Position numbers and translations under genes: made by a program. Shown in pieces: positions 8,937-16,980 of a stretch of DNA of 64,000 nucleotides (positions are counted from its first letter, which is position 1; each line of letters opens with the position of its first letter). A model generated the notes under the pieces. The model had not been told where the DNA came from, did no database searches, and saw nothing but the letters and a program-made list of their open reading frames with translations. Origin of the DNA: Gammaproteobacteria bacterium (GTDB taxonomy: Bacteria > Pseudomonadota > Gammaproteobacteria > Thiohalomonadales > Thiohalomonadaceae); the NCBI GenBank assembly GCA_023228645.1, contig JALOAT010000001.1, forward strand, positions 1-64,000. Reading direction: 5' to 3'.

Positions 8937-10070
8937 ATGTCTGAGCTTTTTCTCCCTAGTAATGTCTTTAACGTAAATAAAACTGATTACGAACGCACTC
9001 CTATTATCTTTGGTCAGAAAATCGGATTATTTGACAGTATCAATAAACAATACCCTAAGCTCCACGAATACTTCAAAACTCAGAAATCTCTCGATTGGTC
9101 TGAAGATGAGTTTGATTATCGTAGTTGCTTAGTTGAATTTGAGAAATCAAGTAAGTTTGATTATGACCTCATGGTAAAAACACTAGCTTGGCAGTGGGAA
9201 GGTGATAGTTTAGCTAGTAACACCATTATGAGTGTATTAGATCCCGTACTGACTTGTAGTGAAGGTCGGCAACTCTATTATCGTATTGTTGATAATGAAC
9301 TCTTACATGCTGCTACTTACTCTGAGATTGTAAGGATGTCTTTTAGTAATCCTAGTGTGATTATGAATGAGATCCTTTCTGTTAGAGAGTCTCTACAGCG
9401 TTTAAATACGATTGGTAAGGTAATGGATGAAGCAGTGCAGTTTTCTGCTTGGTACGCCTATAAACAGCTAGAAGGACCAGTAGAAGTAACACAGGAGATG
9501 TATAATAAGATCTTCATGTTCTTTGTGGCTTTACTGTGTTTTGAGCGTATTCAATTCATGTCTTCTTTTGCAATTACCTTTGCATACGGTGATATGGGTC
9601 GTTTCTTACCTATTGCTAAAGCTGTACAGAAAATTGCTCAAGATGAGTTTGAGATCCATGTCCAAGCTGCAATGGAAGTTATTCGAAATCTTATTCTTAC
9701 TCCAATGGGAATGAAAGCTTTCCAAGAGAATAAAGAAAAGATCGTAATCCTCATTAATGAAGTCCATGCTTCTGAGACTGCTTGGAATGAGTATGTATTT
9801 TCTGAAGGTCGTCGACTAGATCGTATTAATGGTAAGATGATGCAATCCTTCTCTGATTTCTCAGCTTGCTCGGTAGCTCAGTTCTTTGGATTAGAAAATG
9901 AGATTAAAGCGCCATTAGTTATGGAAAACCCTCTCCATTACTTTGGGGAGTGGGTTAATATCAGTAAGACACAATACTCTCCTCAAGAAGAACAAGGTGG
10001 GCAATATAAGCTTAACATTGTACGTCGTAATGATGAGAAGAAAGTCTTTGAGTTTGATCTGAATATTTAA
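8937..10070 (+). CDS. nrdB: Ribonucleoside-diphosphate reductase class I small subunit
   Basis: 377 residues, ferritin-like di-iron fold. Metal ligand motifs: Asp in WEGD near 87-90, ELLH at 121-124, Glu in LCFER near 204 and DEFEIH near 238 (EXXH pair). Provides the tyrosyl radical or metal cofactor for NrdA. 33 bases downstream of nrdA with its own AAAGGA site. Length is typical of NrdB. Confidence 0.93.
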   Translation: MSELFLPSNVFNVNKTDYERTPIIFGQKIGLFDSINKQYPKLHEYFKTQKSLDWSEDEFDYRSCLVEFEKSSKFDYDLMVKTLAWQWEGDSLASNTIMSVLDPVLTCSEGRQLYYRIVDNELLHAATYSEIVRMSFSNPSVIMNEILSVRESLQRLNTIGKVMDEAVQFSAWYAYKQLEGPVEVTQEMYNKIFMFFVALLCFERIQFMSSFAITFAYGDMGRFLPIAKAVQKIAQDEFEIHVQAAMEVIRNLILTPMGMKAFQENKEKIVILINEVHASETAWNEYVFSEGRRLDRINGKMMQSFSDFSACSVAQFFGLENEIKAPLVMENPLHYFGEWVNISKTQYSPQEEQGGQYKLNIVRRNDEKKVFEFDLNI

Positions 10071-10078
10071 TAGCATAA

Positions 10079-10107
10079 AAAGAGGAGTCATTAGTACTCC
10101 TCTTTTT
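10079..10107 (+). terminator. Terminator after nrdB
   Basis: AAAGAGGAGT/ACTCCTCTTT stem with a T run, 8 bases after the nrdB stop. Confidence 0.85.
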
Positions 10108-10138
10108 CTCCCTCCTTTTATTAGTAGAGGTACTAATA

Positions 10139-10648
10139 GTGCAAGTTACTATCTTAGTAGCCATGGATAAAAACAACGCCATTGGTAAGAATAATACTTT
10201 GCCTTGGCGTATTAGTGAAGATTTAAAACGGTTTAAACAAAGAACAAGTAATGGTGTTATTATCATGGGTAGAAATACTTGGGATAGTTTACCATTTAAA
10301 CCTCTCCCTAATCGCGTTAATGTTGTTCTATCTAGTCAAGGTAGAGTAAAAGGAACTGACTACACAGCAAGCTCTCTAGAAGATGCTATTGATTTTGCTA
10401 GGACTTTTGATAAAGAAGAGATCTTTATCATTGGTGGTAGTAGAGTTTATAAAGAAGCACTCGATAAAGACTTTGTTGATACTATTATAAGTACGCAACT
10501 AATTAGTTATGAAGTTCAACAAGCTGATGCTTTCTTTCCTATTATTGATGAAACCAAATTCCTCCATAAAAAAGCAACCAGTCTTTGTTATGAGAAAGAT
10601 TATGGAGAAGTTTTAGAGATTCAATATTCTAAAAATAGAATACTTTAA
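10139..10648 (+). CDS. folA: Dihydrofolate reductase
   Basis: 169 residues. Typical DHFR order: VAMDKNNAIGKNNTLPW (Met20-type loop, 7-23), Asp28 as the folate-binding acid (DLKRFK), IIMGRNTWDSLP (NADPH site), LPNRVNVVLS, FIIGGSRVYKEAL. Regenerates tetrahydrofolate for thymidylate synthesis, consistent with the neighbouring ribonucleotide reductase. GTG start at 10139; GAGG lies 11 bases upstream. No thymidylate synthase gene is in this window. Confidence 0.95.
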   Translation: MQVTILVAMDKNNAIGKNNTLPWRISEDLKRFKQRTSNGVIIMGRNTWDSLPFKPLPNRVNVVLSSQGRVKGTDYTASSLEDAIDFARTFDKEEIFIIGGSRVYKEALDKDFVDTIISTQLISYEVQQADAFFPIIDETKFLHKKATSLCYEKDYGEVLEIQYSKNRIL

Positions 10649-10696
10649 AATAAAATTAAGGTAAAATAATAGTTTTTTAAAGTCCTATATAGTTTG

Positions 10697-10743
10697 TAGA
10701 GGAGGGGGGAGAAATCCACCCGTAACTTAAATACAGACCTCTA
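10697..10743 (+). other. G-rich leader hairpin before glutaredoxin gene
   Basis: TAGAGG and CCTCTA pair around a 35-base interior that holds a GGGGGG run and CCACCC. It may be a structured leader of the gene at 10798. Only the outer pairing is certain. Confidence 0.3.
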
Positions 10744-10797
10744 AACAAGAATATTTTTATCTTTTCCTATAAAACCTTTTACAAGCGAAGATTCTTT

Positions 10798-11046
10798 ATG
10801 TCAACACTTACTATTTACTCAGTCCCTAATTGCCCTCAATGTGATCAAACAAAACTTGTCTTGTCTCGTCATGGTATCTCTTTTAATGAAGTAGATCTAT
10901 CTCAAGATGAGAAAAAACGAGAAGAGCTACGTAATAAAGGTGTTCGTTCTGCACCTTTTGTAGAATTTGGTAGTGATTGGTGGTCAGGGTTTAATATGGG
11001 TAAGATTAAATCTGCTATTAGTGCAGTACAAAGTCTAGTTAACTAA
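10798..11046 (+). CDS. Glutaredoxin / NrdH-like redoxin
   Basis: 82 residues with thioredoxin-fold pattern: beta strand LTIYSVP, active site CPQC at 12-15, then a cis-Pro-type segment SAPFVEF and GFNMGKIKSAI near the C-terminus. Likely electron donor for the ribonucleotide reductase encoded just upstream; that pairing is inferred from context and size. ATG preceded by a weak AAGCGAAGATTC site. Confidence 0.9.
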   Translation: MSTLTIYSVPNCPQCDQTKLVLSRHGISFNEVDLSQDEKKREELRNKGVRSAPFVEFGSDWWSGFNMGKIKSAISAVQSLVN

Positions 11047-11056
11047 AGATAAAAAC

Positions 11057-11085
11057 AGAGGGGGTAATAACCCTCTCTTTATGCC
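11057..11085 (+). terminator. Terminator after glutaredoxin
   Basis: AGAGGG/CCCTCT stem with loop GGTAATAA, followed by CTTTATGCC. Confidence 0.7.
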
Positions 11086-11154
11086 TTAAATAGTATTTTT
11101 TAATGCTATTCTTATATTGAATGACTATACAATACAAAAAGGAAAAGTATTCTT

Positions 11155-11859
11155 ATGTCTATTATCAATAACATCTTTATTATTAATGATAAAGAAAAAT
11201 CTATCTCTGATCTCTTAGATGAAATTACTGAATTCAGTTTGTCATTAGAAGATGATGAGTTCGGTGATGGGTTTGAACATAATAAAAAACCTACTCTAGC
11301 TCCAGTAAGTTCTATTGAGGATTTCAAGAAATCCTTAATGACAAAAGAGGAGATTTTAGAACCAGAAGAGGTATCGTCATCCTTTTCTAATTATGATGAA
11401 CTTCATATAGCTCAGCAAACAATCATCGAAGAAGTAGAGAGTGAACTTCGTCGTACAAAAGAAGAACTTCTTGAGCAAAAGAAAGCGTTAGATACTATCC
11501 TACACCAGAATCTAGAGTATTTAACCTTAGCTTCTGCATATACTAAGAATAATAACCCTAATATTGATATTATTCCTTTTGAGGAAGCTGGTGTTGCTTT
11601 TCGTTCGGGTCAGTTCTACTTTAGTTCAACCACTATTAATAAATATGTAAATAGAGACAAGCCTGTTATCTTTAAATACTTAGATACGTATATCTTTGTA
11701 GAAGGTATCAAAGATACTGTTGAAGATGAACCTTCTGTGCGTGTTATTATTAGCCACACTAATTCAACTGAATCTATTCATCGACGTATCTTCTCAGGTG
11801 ATGAGCAAGAGATTGTTGATTTACAACGCGCATTACAGTATCTACTTACTCTTCTTTAA
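11155..11859 (+). CDS. Hypothetical protein with central coiled coil
   Basis: 234 residues. An acidic N-terminal part, a predicted coiled coil around 85-115 (EEVESELRRTKEELLEQKK) and a strand-rich C-terminal domain starting FRSGQFYFSS. Not recognised. Good AAAAGGAAAAGT site. Single-gene unit between terminators. Confidence 0.75.
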   Translation: MSIINNIFIINDKEKSISDLLDEITEFSLSLEDDEFGDGFEHNKKPTLAPVSSIEDFKKSLMTKEEILEPEEVSSSFSNYDELHIAQQTIIEEVESELRRTKEELLEQKKALDTILHQNLEYLTLASAYTKNNNPNIDIIPFEEAGVAFRSGQFYFSSTTINKYVNRDKPVIFKYLDTYIFVEGIKDTVEDEPSVRVIISHTNSTESIHRRIFSGDEQEIVDLQRALQYLLTLL

Positions 11860-11876
11860 GTAGAAGGATGTCATAG

Positions 11877-11905
11877 AGAGGAGTCCTTTTGGACTCCTCT
11901 TTTAT
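11877..11905 (+). terminator. AGAGGAGTCC/GGACTCCTCT terminator
   Basis: Perfect 10-bp stem, TTTT loop, then TTTTATGC. Member of the genome-wide family. Confidence 0.85.
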
Positions 11906-11915
11906 GCTGTATATT

Positions 11916-11940
11916 AGAATATCTCAATTACATATAACTA
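11916..11940 (+). promoter_or_regulatory. Phage promoter motif
   Basis: GAATATCTCAATT followed by ACATATAACTA (11930-11940), 37 bases before the start at 11977, and just after a terminator. Confidence 0.6.
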
Positions 11941-11976
11941 TTTTGAAACCACTACAATAGTTAAAAGGATTTACCT

Positions 11977-12507
11977 ATGTCCACTATTCGCTTTTATATG
12001 TCCAACTCAGGAATGGGTCATCAGCAATATGAAGTTCTCAGGCGTTTAGATAGTACTACGTTCCAAGTGATCGGCTACTTTCCTCCTCAACTAGCGGACA
12101 ACTATGATGACATTGGGAAAGTTACTACTTACGAGAAGTATGAAATCGCTAGTATGACTCCTACTTCATTCGATCAGATCAAAGACTTCATTCATCCTTC
12201 TCAAAAACATTTGATCCTCTATGAGTTGAAAAAGGAGGCAATATTGAAAGATAAAGGATCTACTGCAATGACTTTTGAGGAAGCTGAGCGTACTGCTAAA
12301 GTAGGTCAGTACATCAAAGCTGTCAATGGTGACTTTGTAGTAGATGTCTTCTATCGAAAAGAATCTAACAGTAATGTTAGGTGGTTTATTGAAGGAAGGG
12401 TCGATGGTCTCCTTTTTGATGCTGAGAGTCTTGAAGAATTGAGAAAGACTTCAACTAACCAGTACTATATCTATCAGGAACCTAACGAGCAATCAAGGGT
12501 GAGGTAA
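11977..12507 (+). CDS. Hypothetical protein, first of two related proteins
   Basis: 176 residues. The first 75 residues (IRFYMSNS, TFQVIGYF, DDIGKVTTYEKY, TSFDQIKDFIHPS) align with the whole of the next gene product (TKFYYSS, SYLVIGHD, DLGKVIQLDL, TYEEIKENINPS). The second half is a charged domain of its own. Strong AAAAGGATTTACCT site. Unknown function; gene duplication is likely. Confidence 0.75.
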   Translation: MSTIRFYMSNSGMGHQQYEVLRRLDSTTFQVIGYFPPQLADNYDDIGKVTTYEKYEIASMTPTSFDQIKDFIHPSQKHLILYELKKEAILKDKGSTAMTFEEAERTAKVGQYIKAVNGDFVVDVFYRKESNSNVRWFIEGRVDGLLFDAESLEELRKTSTNQYYIYQEPNEQSRVR

Positions 12508-12511
12508 GAGA

Positions 12512-12766
12512 ATGAGAAAGAAGACGAAGTTCTATTATTCTAGTAGGGATAAACACATTCTACTGGCTATGGGTAACAATAGCTACCTAGTGATTGGTCA
12601 CGATCCTTCAGTGACTGATAAGTCAGATTTGGGTAAGGTTATTCAGTTGGATCTACTGGACCTTATCTTAACTTCTCTCTCGCTCCGTACTTATGAGGAA
12701 ATTAAAGAAAATATTAATCCGTCATTTTCCGATTTCATCCATCACCAAGTGACTATTAGTAAATAG
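12512..12766 (+). CDS. Hypothetical protein, shortened paralogue of the preceding gene
   Basis: 84 residues matching only the N-terminal domain of the 11977 product. Starts 5 bases after that gene with GAGGTAAGAGA as binding site, so co-translated. Function unknown. Confidence 0.7.
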   Translation: MRKKTKFYYSSRDKHILLAMGNNSYLVIGHDPSVTDKSDLGKVIQLDLLDLILTSLSLRTYEEIKENINPSFSDFIHHQVTISK

Positions 12767-12854
12767 TAGTTACTCTCCTACCTAACTTGTATTAACATTT
12801 GGTAGATCCATCATGCAGTAATAAACATAGTAACACTATCATCTAGAGGGAAAT

Positions 12855-13283
12855 ATGATTATTGAATCAGCTCTACTTTGCCTATCCTTGAATATTTATC
12901 ATGAGGGACGGGATCAGGGATATGAGGGGATGGCAGCTGTAGCTGTTGTCACTATGAACAGAGCAAGTCATGATCAGACTAAAATCTGTGATACAGTCTT
13001 TAAGAAGTATCAATTTAGTTGGGCAAACAAACTCACAACAGTTTCCCCTCAGCAACGCAAGCGTAATGCTGATAGGTTTATGCCAAGAGAGCATCTAGCT
13101 TGGGAAGAATCTAAACGCATTGCAAGACAAGCAATCAAGGGTGAAATTAAACCTAAGATCATAAAGAAGATTGGTAAGTCTGATCATTACTTTAATCCAA
13201 ATAAAGCTAATCCTTCCTGGAGAAAAGCAATGCAGTTCATTGCTCAGGTAGGCGATCATGTCTTTTACCAATCTAGATCTTGA
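12855..13283 (+). CDS. Cell wall hydrolase, SleB-type (putative endolysin)
   Basis: 142 residues. Residues 5-35 read CLSLNIYHEGRDQGYEGMAA followed by VAVVTMNR, the conserved start of the SleB/Hydrolase_2 domain with its Glu catalytic candidate (E17 in YHEG). DHYFNP (about 117-122) and WRKAMQFIAQVGDHVFY match the end of the family. These enzymes cut peptidoglycan glycan strands. Likely host lysis or cell-wall entry enzyme. No signal peptide, so a holin would be needed. GAGGGAAAT site upstream. Confidence 0.85.
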   Translation: MIIESALLCLSLNIYHEGRDQGYEGMAAVAVVTMNRASHDQTKICDTVFKKYQFSWANKLTTVSPQQRKRNADRFMPREHLAWEESKRIARQAIKGEIKPKIIKKIGKSDHYFNPNKANPSWRKAMQFIAQVGDHVFYQSRS

Positions 13284-13302
13284 GCTATCAGAAGGACTAA
13301 GT

Positions 13303-13608
13303 ATGTCTTTTAATAACATCAGTAGTACTTTTAACCATTTCTTTACTACCAAGAAAGAAAAACCTAAAGATCCTTTTATCGAAGACAGTAAAGGGAATAT
13401 TAAGTTTCATCCTGATGACTTCTCAATTGGATCAAAATCAGACATTCACGCATTGACAAATATGTGTATGTCTTATTCTATTTCTCGTATGCGGTATGCT
13501 TCTATGGGAGCTATTACTAATGAAACAGCTGCGAAAGATATCAAGAAGGCTACTGAACTCATGGAGAAGTTTTCTAAATTTCTCTTAGAAGAAGCAAACA
13601 AAGCATAA
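13303..13608 (+). CDS. Hypothetical protein downstream of the hydrolase
   Basis: 101 residues from 13303, where AGAAGGACTAAGT gives a good site; the frame is open to 13258, inside the hydrolase gene. Basic N-terminus then mixed helix (ITNETAAKDIKKATELMEKFSKFL). No membrane segment, so it does not look like a holin. Unknown. Confidence 0.65.
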   Translation: MSFNNISSTFNHFFTTKKEKPKDPFIEDSKGNIKFHPDDFSIGSKSDIHALTNMCMSYSISRMRYASMGAITNETAAKDIKKATELMEKFSKFLLEEANKA

Positions 13609-13616
13609 CTGCAATT

Positions 13617-13645
13617 TAAAAGAGTAGGAATAAACCTACTCTTTT
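13617..13645 (+). terminator. Terminator AAAAGAGTAGG/CCTACTCTTTT
   Basis: 11-bp stem, loop AATAAA, followed by ATTTC; closes the hydrolase unit. Confidence 0.8.
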
Positions 13646-13674
13646 ATTTCTCTCATTGAAAAAAGGAAACTATC

Positions 13675-14568
13675 ATGGCACGTTTTAACGTTGGTGATAA
13701 AGTAGCTGTTATCTCTTTCTCTTATGACAATAAGGACCCTGTATGGTGGAGTGCGCCTTACAATAATAGTCTTGAGCCTTATAGCTCCATGGAGCTAATT
13801 GAACTCACAATCACTGAAGCACATAATGTGCCTTGGGAGCATGATCCTGATGGTGAGAAGGAGTATGAAGGGTATGGTGCTATTGATGATAAGGGACGTC
13901 GTTGGTACAATCAATACCCTACTGCATCATACGGTCAAACCTCTACTGAAGATGACCATATCTTCTATCATGAAAGTGAGAAAGATTTACTCGCTGCGAA
14001 AAGAGTTAAACAGTTCGTTAAAGATATTTATCGTGGGGTCAATGACCTCTTGAGTAGAGGATGTGAAGATACTTTCTTTCTCATCTCACTTTGGACAAAA
14101 CTCTACACGGATGTAAAGGAGAAGTTTGAAGAAACCTTCCCTGGAAAGACTTTCATTATCAATAGCAGGGAAATTGCCGACAAATTCCGTTATCCTGTTG
14201 GTGAAATTATCGACATCGGATCAGAGAAAGAAGATCTCTTTCTGAAAGAGTGGTTGGAGAAGGATTGGATTGAAGAACAAGTTCAAGCAATTCGTAATGG
14301 AGCTTCTATGAAGATCCGAGCTAAGCACTTCAACGGATTCATTGGTATTCGTTCTTGCGATCAAATTACCATGCCAAATCATTATCAATTCGGTTATTGG
14401 GTATTTGACCCCGATCTCTTTGTTGATGAAAACGCTTCAGAAGCTGAAAAGAACGCTTTTGAAAATGGGTTTAAGCTTCGGCATTATGTGGCATTTGAGG
14501 AAAATGAATTCAAGGAGATGATTGAAGAAGCTATTAGGTGTTCTTACGCCGAATCAAATGTAATCTAA
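13675..14568 (+). CDS. Hypothetical protein
   Basis: 297 residues, soluble, acidic. N-terminus FNVGDKVAVISFSYDN resembles small beta-barrel openings. Many aromatic residues between 20 and 100. No recognised family. AAAAGGAAACTATC site. Single-gene unit between a terminator and a promoter motif. Confidence 0.75.
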   Translation: MARFNVGDKVAVISFSYDNKDPVWWSAPYNNSLEPYSSMELIELTITEAHNVPWEHDPDGEKEYEGYGAIDDKGRRWYNQYPTASYGQTSTEDDHIFYHESEKDLLAAKRVKQFVKDIYRGVNDLLSRGCEDTFFLISLWTKLYTDVKEKFEETFPGKTFIINSREIADKFRYPVGEIIDIGSEKEDLFLKEWLEKDWIEEQVQAIRNGASMKIRAKHFNGFIGIRSCDQITMPNHYQFGYWVFDPDLFVDENASEAEKNAFENGFKLRHYVAFEENEFKEMIEEAIRCSYAESNVI

Positions 14569-14569
14569 T

Positions 14570-14590
14570 TAATTACACATATACATCATT
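14570..14590 (+). promoter_or_regulatory. Promoter motif variant ACATATACATCATTTA
   Basis: AT-rich motif 50 bases before the start at 14641; similar to 42203 and 55605 copies. Confidence 0.45.
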
Positions 14591-14640
14591 TATATGTAGA
14601 GAATAACGATTCTCTAATAGTTAACTACAAAGGAAATAAC

Positions 14641-15078
14641 ATGTCTGACGTGTTCTTGAAACTGGCTAACCTCGAAAAGCAAGACGACCTCTCTCATCAT
14701 ACTAGTTCTTTCAACCTCCTCGGCGATGAGCTGAAAGAAGCTCTCAATGAAGCAAAAGCTGAACAGCGTAAAGCTGTCATGCGTGAAGCTGTCAATGAGA
14801 TCATCAAACTCGACCAGAAGTATGAGGCTTGTGTTAAGGCTAACGTTGAGAATATTCGAGCAGCACGTAAAGCAGAAGCACAGAGCCAAGTTCGTCTTAA
14901 AGAATTGAATCGGGCTAAGCAATACGCTATGGAAACTCAAAACTTCCTGCCTCTGGCTTTCCTGCTCGGTGTGCTTGGTAGTAATTACTCCATTGATGCT
15001 GTAACCATTCCTGAAGATTGGAAGTCTGTTGCTGAAACGCCGAAAAAGAAAGCGGTGGTTCGTAAGACTGCTAAGTAA
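14641..15078 (+). CDS. Hypothetical coiled-coil protein, highly expressed codon use
   Basis: 145 residues. Residues 25-100 are a long Ala/Glu/Lys-rich helix (DELKEALNEAKAEQRKA..., VRLKELNRAKQYAM) and the C-terminus is basic (PKKKAVVRKTAK). Codons end in C more often than neighbours, as in the capsid gene, suggesting strong expression. The basic tail might bind nucleic acid. AAAGGAAATAAC site. Confidence 0.75.
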   Translation: MSDVFLKLANLEKQDDLSHHTSSFNLLGDELKEALNEAKAEQRKAVMREAVNEIIKLDQKYEACVKANVENIRAARKAEAQSQVRLKELNRAKQYAMETQNFLPLAFLLGVLGSNYSIDAVTIPEDWKSVAETPKKKAVVRKTAK

Positions 15079-15089
15079 GGCTAGGTACA

Positions 15090-15130
15090 ATCCCGTGTAA
15101 GCCGGGATCAGGGAGGCATCTACCTCCCTG
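15090..15130 (+). other. Tandem hairpins after the coiled-coil gene
   Basis: ATCCCG/CGGGAT stem followed at once by an 8-bp perfect stem CAGGGAGG/CCTCCCTG. No T run. They open a 580-base gene-free stretch (15079-15658). The rest of it has no ORF with a binding site, but does hold a terminator (15448), a promoter (15531) and a leader hairpin (15597). Confidence 0.5.
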
Positions 15131-15447
15131 CTACGCTCAACTTACTATTAGAGCTTCGTTATTATGAATCTATATAATGCAAGATTCTTACTAATAATCG
15201 ATAAGACTCTACACTATTATAAAGGCTAATCACCTTTTGATTTATTCAATAACGATTAATGATGTTATAATGCGTTTATCGCTAAAGACGTCATGGTTTA
15301 GCTTCTTACTGATATTGTTGTGGTAGTGATGTATGGCATACGCTCTTATTATACACGTGAGCATCAGCCTATACACCCTTACATACAGCTGAAGTTTAAG
15401 AATTTGCTTTAATAGCAACTCTACTTTTAATTCATTCTAGGCTAAAC

Positions 15448-15486
15448 GGCATAAATAGGGAGTCCTTCGGGACTCCCGTTTATGTT
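15448..15486 (+). terminator. GGCATAAATAGGGAGTCC family terminator
   Basis: Outer GGCATAAA with TTTATG, inner GGGAGTCC/GGACTCCC closed by TTCG-type loop; good family member. Confidence 0.8.
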
Positions 15487-15530
15487 CTTTATTCTTTTTT
15501 TATTATAACAAAAACTATAACAGAATAAAG

Positions 15531-15563
15531 TGTATTCTAGATTATTTCAGAAACATATAACTA
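15531..15563 (+). promoter_or_regulatory. Phage promoter motif (full form)
   Basis: TTCTAGATTATTTCAG then ACATATAACTA (15553-15563) and TGAATAGCAA; nearly identical to the copy at 62178-62208. Confidence 0.65.
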
Positions 15564-15596
15564 AGATGAATAGCAATAGAGAATGTTGCTAAGAGT

Positions 15597-15628
15597 GCTT
15601 CTAGAGAAGCTACGACTTCTCTAGAAGC
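15597..15628 (+). other. 13-bp leader hairpin
   Basis: Perfect stem GCTTCTAGAGAAG/CTTCTCTAGAAGC with loop CTACGA between the promoter at 15553 and the strong binding site of the 30-residue ORF. No T run, so more likely a stabilising or regulatory 5' hairpin than a terminator. Confidence 0.6.
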
Positions 15629-15658
15629 GTGTGAGTAACCTATCTTCAGGAGGTCATT

Positions 15659-15751
15659 ATGACTGAAAAAGATTATGAGGACGTTTTACGTCTTCTGAAA
15701 TATTTAGACGCGAAGATCACTGCTATTGATGCAGCGGGTCCTCAAGACTAA
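15659..15751 (+). CDS. Microprotein (30 aa)
   Basis: Starts MTEKDYEDVLRLLKYLD. Preceded by CAGGAGGTCATT, the strongest Shine-Dalgarno sequence seen in the window. One-gene unit with promoter, leader hairpin and terminator. Acidic single helix, no membrane segment. Unknown target. Confidence 0.6.
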   Translation: MTEKDYEDVLRLLKYLDAKITAIDAAGPQD

Positions 15752-15757
15752 ATAAAA

Positions 15758-15790
15758 TAAAGGGAGTAGCTAGCACTCTCCCTTTATTAT
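15758..15790 (+). terminator. Terminator AAAGGGAG.../CTCCCTTT
   Basis: Stem around AAAGGGAGT and CTCTCCCTTT, T-rich end, 7 bases after the microprotein stop. Confidence 0.7.
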
Positions 15791-15799
15791 AGGTCACTC

Positions 15800-15813
15800 A
15801 CATATAATAGCTA
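15800..15813 (+). promoter_or_regulatory. Promoter motif ACATATAATAGCTA
   Basis: Variant core 41 bases before the start at 15854, directly after a terminator. Confidence 0.45.
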
Positions 15814-15853
15814 GTGTAACATAAATTTATATTTTTAAATAAAGGAAATAAAC

Positions 15854-16123
15854 ATGTCGACGAACGCTCAAGAAACCATCAAAGAAACCGTCACTGAAAC
15901 TGTTGTTGAGACGGAGAAAGTTCAAACCGAAAACAAATGGGTGAAGATTGCCAAATATACAGGCATCACCCTAGGTGCTGCGGCAGGCATTGCTGCTGTG
16001 GGTTATTACTTCCGTGACTCCATTGCAGGTGTTGTTCGTAGTGATGCTGTCAGTGAAGTACTTGGTGAAGCAGTTGAGAACGGTGGTGAAGTCGTAGCAG
16101 CTTCCCTGCGTTCTTTCTTGTAA
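15854..16123 (+). CDS. Single-pass membrane protein (89 aa)
   Basis: Thr/Glu-rich N-terminal 30 residues, a membrane helix around 34-50 (YTGITLGAAAGIAAVGYYF) and a Val/Glu-rich C-terminus. C-rich codon use like the capsid gene. Similar architecture to the 67-residue product at 62258. AAAGGAAATAAAC site. Function unknown. Confidence 0.75.
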   Translation: MSTNAQETIKETVTETVVETEKVQTENKWVKIAKYTGITLGAAAGIAAVGYYFRDSIAGVVRSDAVSEVLGEAVENGGEVVAASLRSFL

Positions 16124-16130
16124 TACCTAT

Positions 16131-16167
16131 ATAGGGAGTCCTTTAATTAGGACTCCCTATTTATGTC
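16131..16167 (+). terminator. ATAGGGAGTCC/GGACTCCCTAT terminator
   Basis: Perfect 11-bp stem, AT loop, TTTATG after it; genome-wide family. Confidence 0.85.
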
Positions 16168-16204
16168 TTTCTTTTTTCTTTTTGTTATAGTAAAGAAATC
16201 TCAA

Positions 16205-16218
16205 CTATATATCACTAT
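16205..16218 (+). promoter_or_regulatory. Promoter motif TATATATCACTA
   Basis: Variant core about 40 bases before the gene at 16257. Confidence 0.45.
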
Positions 16219-16256
16219 ACTGATATCTATTCTATTAATCATTAGTAAACTTAACA

Positions 16257-16709
16257 ATGGCTAAATCAAAGAAACCTCGTAAGAAACATAATCCTAACAA
16301 AACAACCTTTAATCGACCTCCTCTTTTTAGGTACTCTAAAGAAGAAGGTGAGATGCTAAAAGAAAGGATCTACTTCCATTTAAGTCGTTTTGAAGATAGA
16401 GTAGCTAATGCAGGTGACTATATTGCAATTCGTTTTCGTATTGAAGTAGGTATTAATCTAGCTGATCACTTTGAGAACAATGAATTCAAACTTCTCTTTC
16501 ACGCTGCTCTAGATACCTTAACTAAAGTCCTTACTCGTAGAGAGACTTCTGGTAAGTGGGCTATGGGTGATAATGAAATAGCTGAACTAAAGTATGCTAT
16601 TAGTATTGTTGACGAAATCCAAGATAAGACCACTAGAGTAGAACAACTCCCAGCTTTCTTAAAAGCTAATGAGAATGTTGATAATAGTTTATTTGAACGA
16701 CTCCCTTAA
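16257..16709 (+). CDS. Hypothetical protein with basic N-terminus
   Basis: 150 residues. First 17 residues very basic (AKSKKPRKKHNPNK), then helical. No family recognised. The binding site is weak (AACTTAACA). First gene of a two-gene unit. Confidence 0.7.
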   Translation: MAKSKKPRKKHNPNKTTFNRPPLFRYSKEEGEMLKERIYFHLSRFEDRVANAGDYIAIRFRIEVGINLADHFENNEFKLLFHAALDTLTKVLTRRETSGKWAMGDNEIAELKYAISIVDEIQDKTTRVEQLPAFLKANENVDNSLFERLP

Positions 16710-16729
16710 ATAAAAAGGATAAAATAAAG

Positions 16730-16957
16730 ATGCTTAATTTTAAAGATAGTATTCTTAATTGTAAAACTGTAGAAGAAGTACGTAGTGTAGCTACAGCTTA
16801 TCTTTCTCAAGTAGGCGATAGCTTAGAGACCTTTCCTGCTATTGTACGTACTCTAGCTAATTATGGAGGTACTATTAGTACTGCTAAGTCTCTTGTTAGC
16901 AAGTACTTAGAACCTGTCTTCTTTCTATCTTCTCAAGATAAAGATGGTATGAAATAA
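16730..16957 (+). CDS. Hypothetical protein (75 aa)
   Basis: Helical, begins MLNFKDSILNCKTVEEVRSV; AAAAGGATAAAATAAAG site. 20 bases after the preceding gene. Unknown. Confidence 0.65.
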   Translation: MLNFKDSILNCKTVEEVRSVATAYLSQVGDSLETFPAIVRTLANYGGTISTAKSLVSKYLEPVFFLSSQDKDGMK

Positions 16958-16980
16958 AAAAATATGACTTCTTAGCTATT

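Noticed and set aside
15237..15271. Sigma70-like promoter (TTGATT ... TATAAT)
   Set aside because: Spacer of 23 bases is too long.
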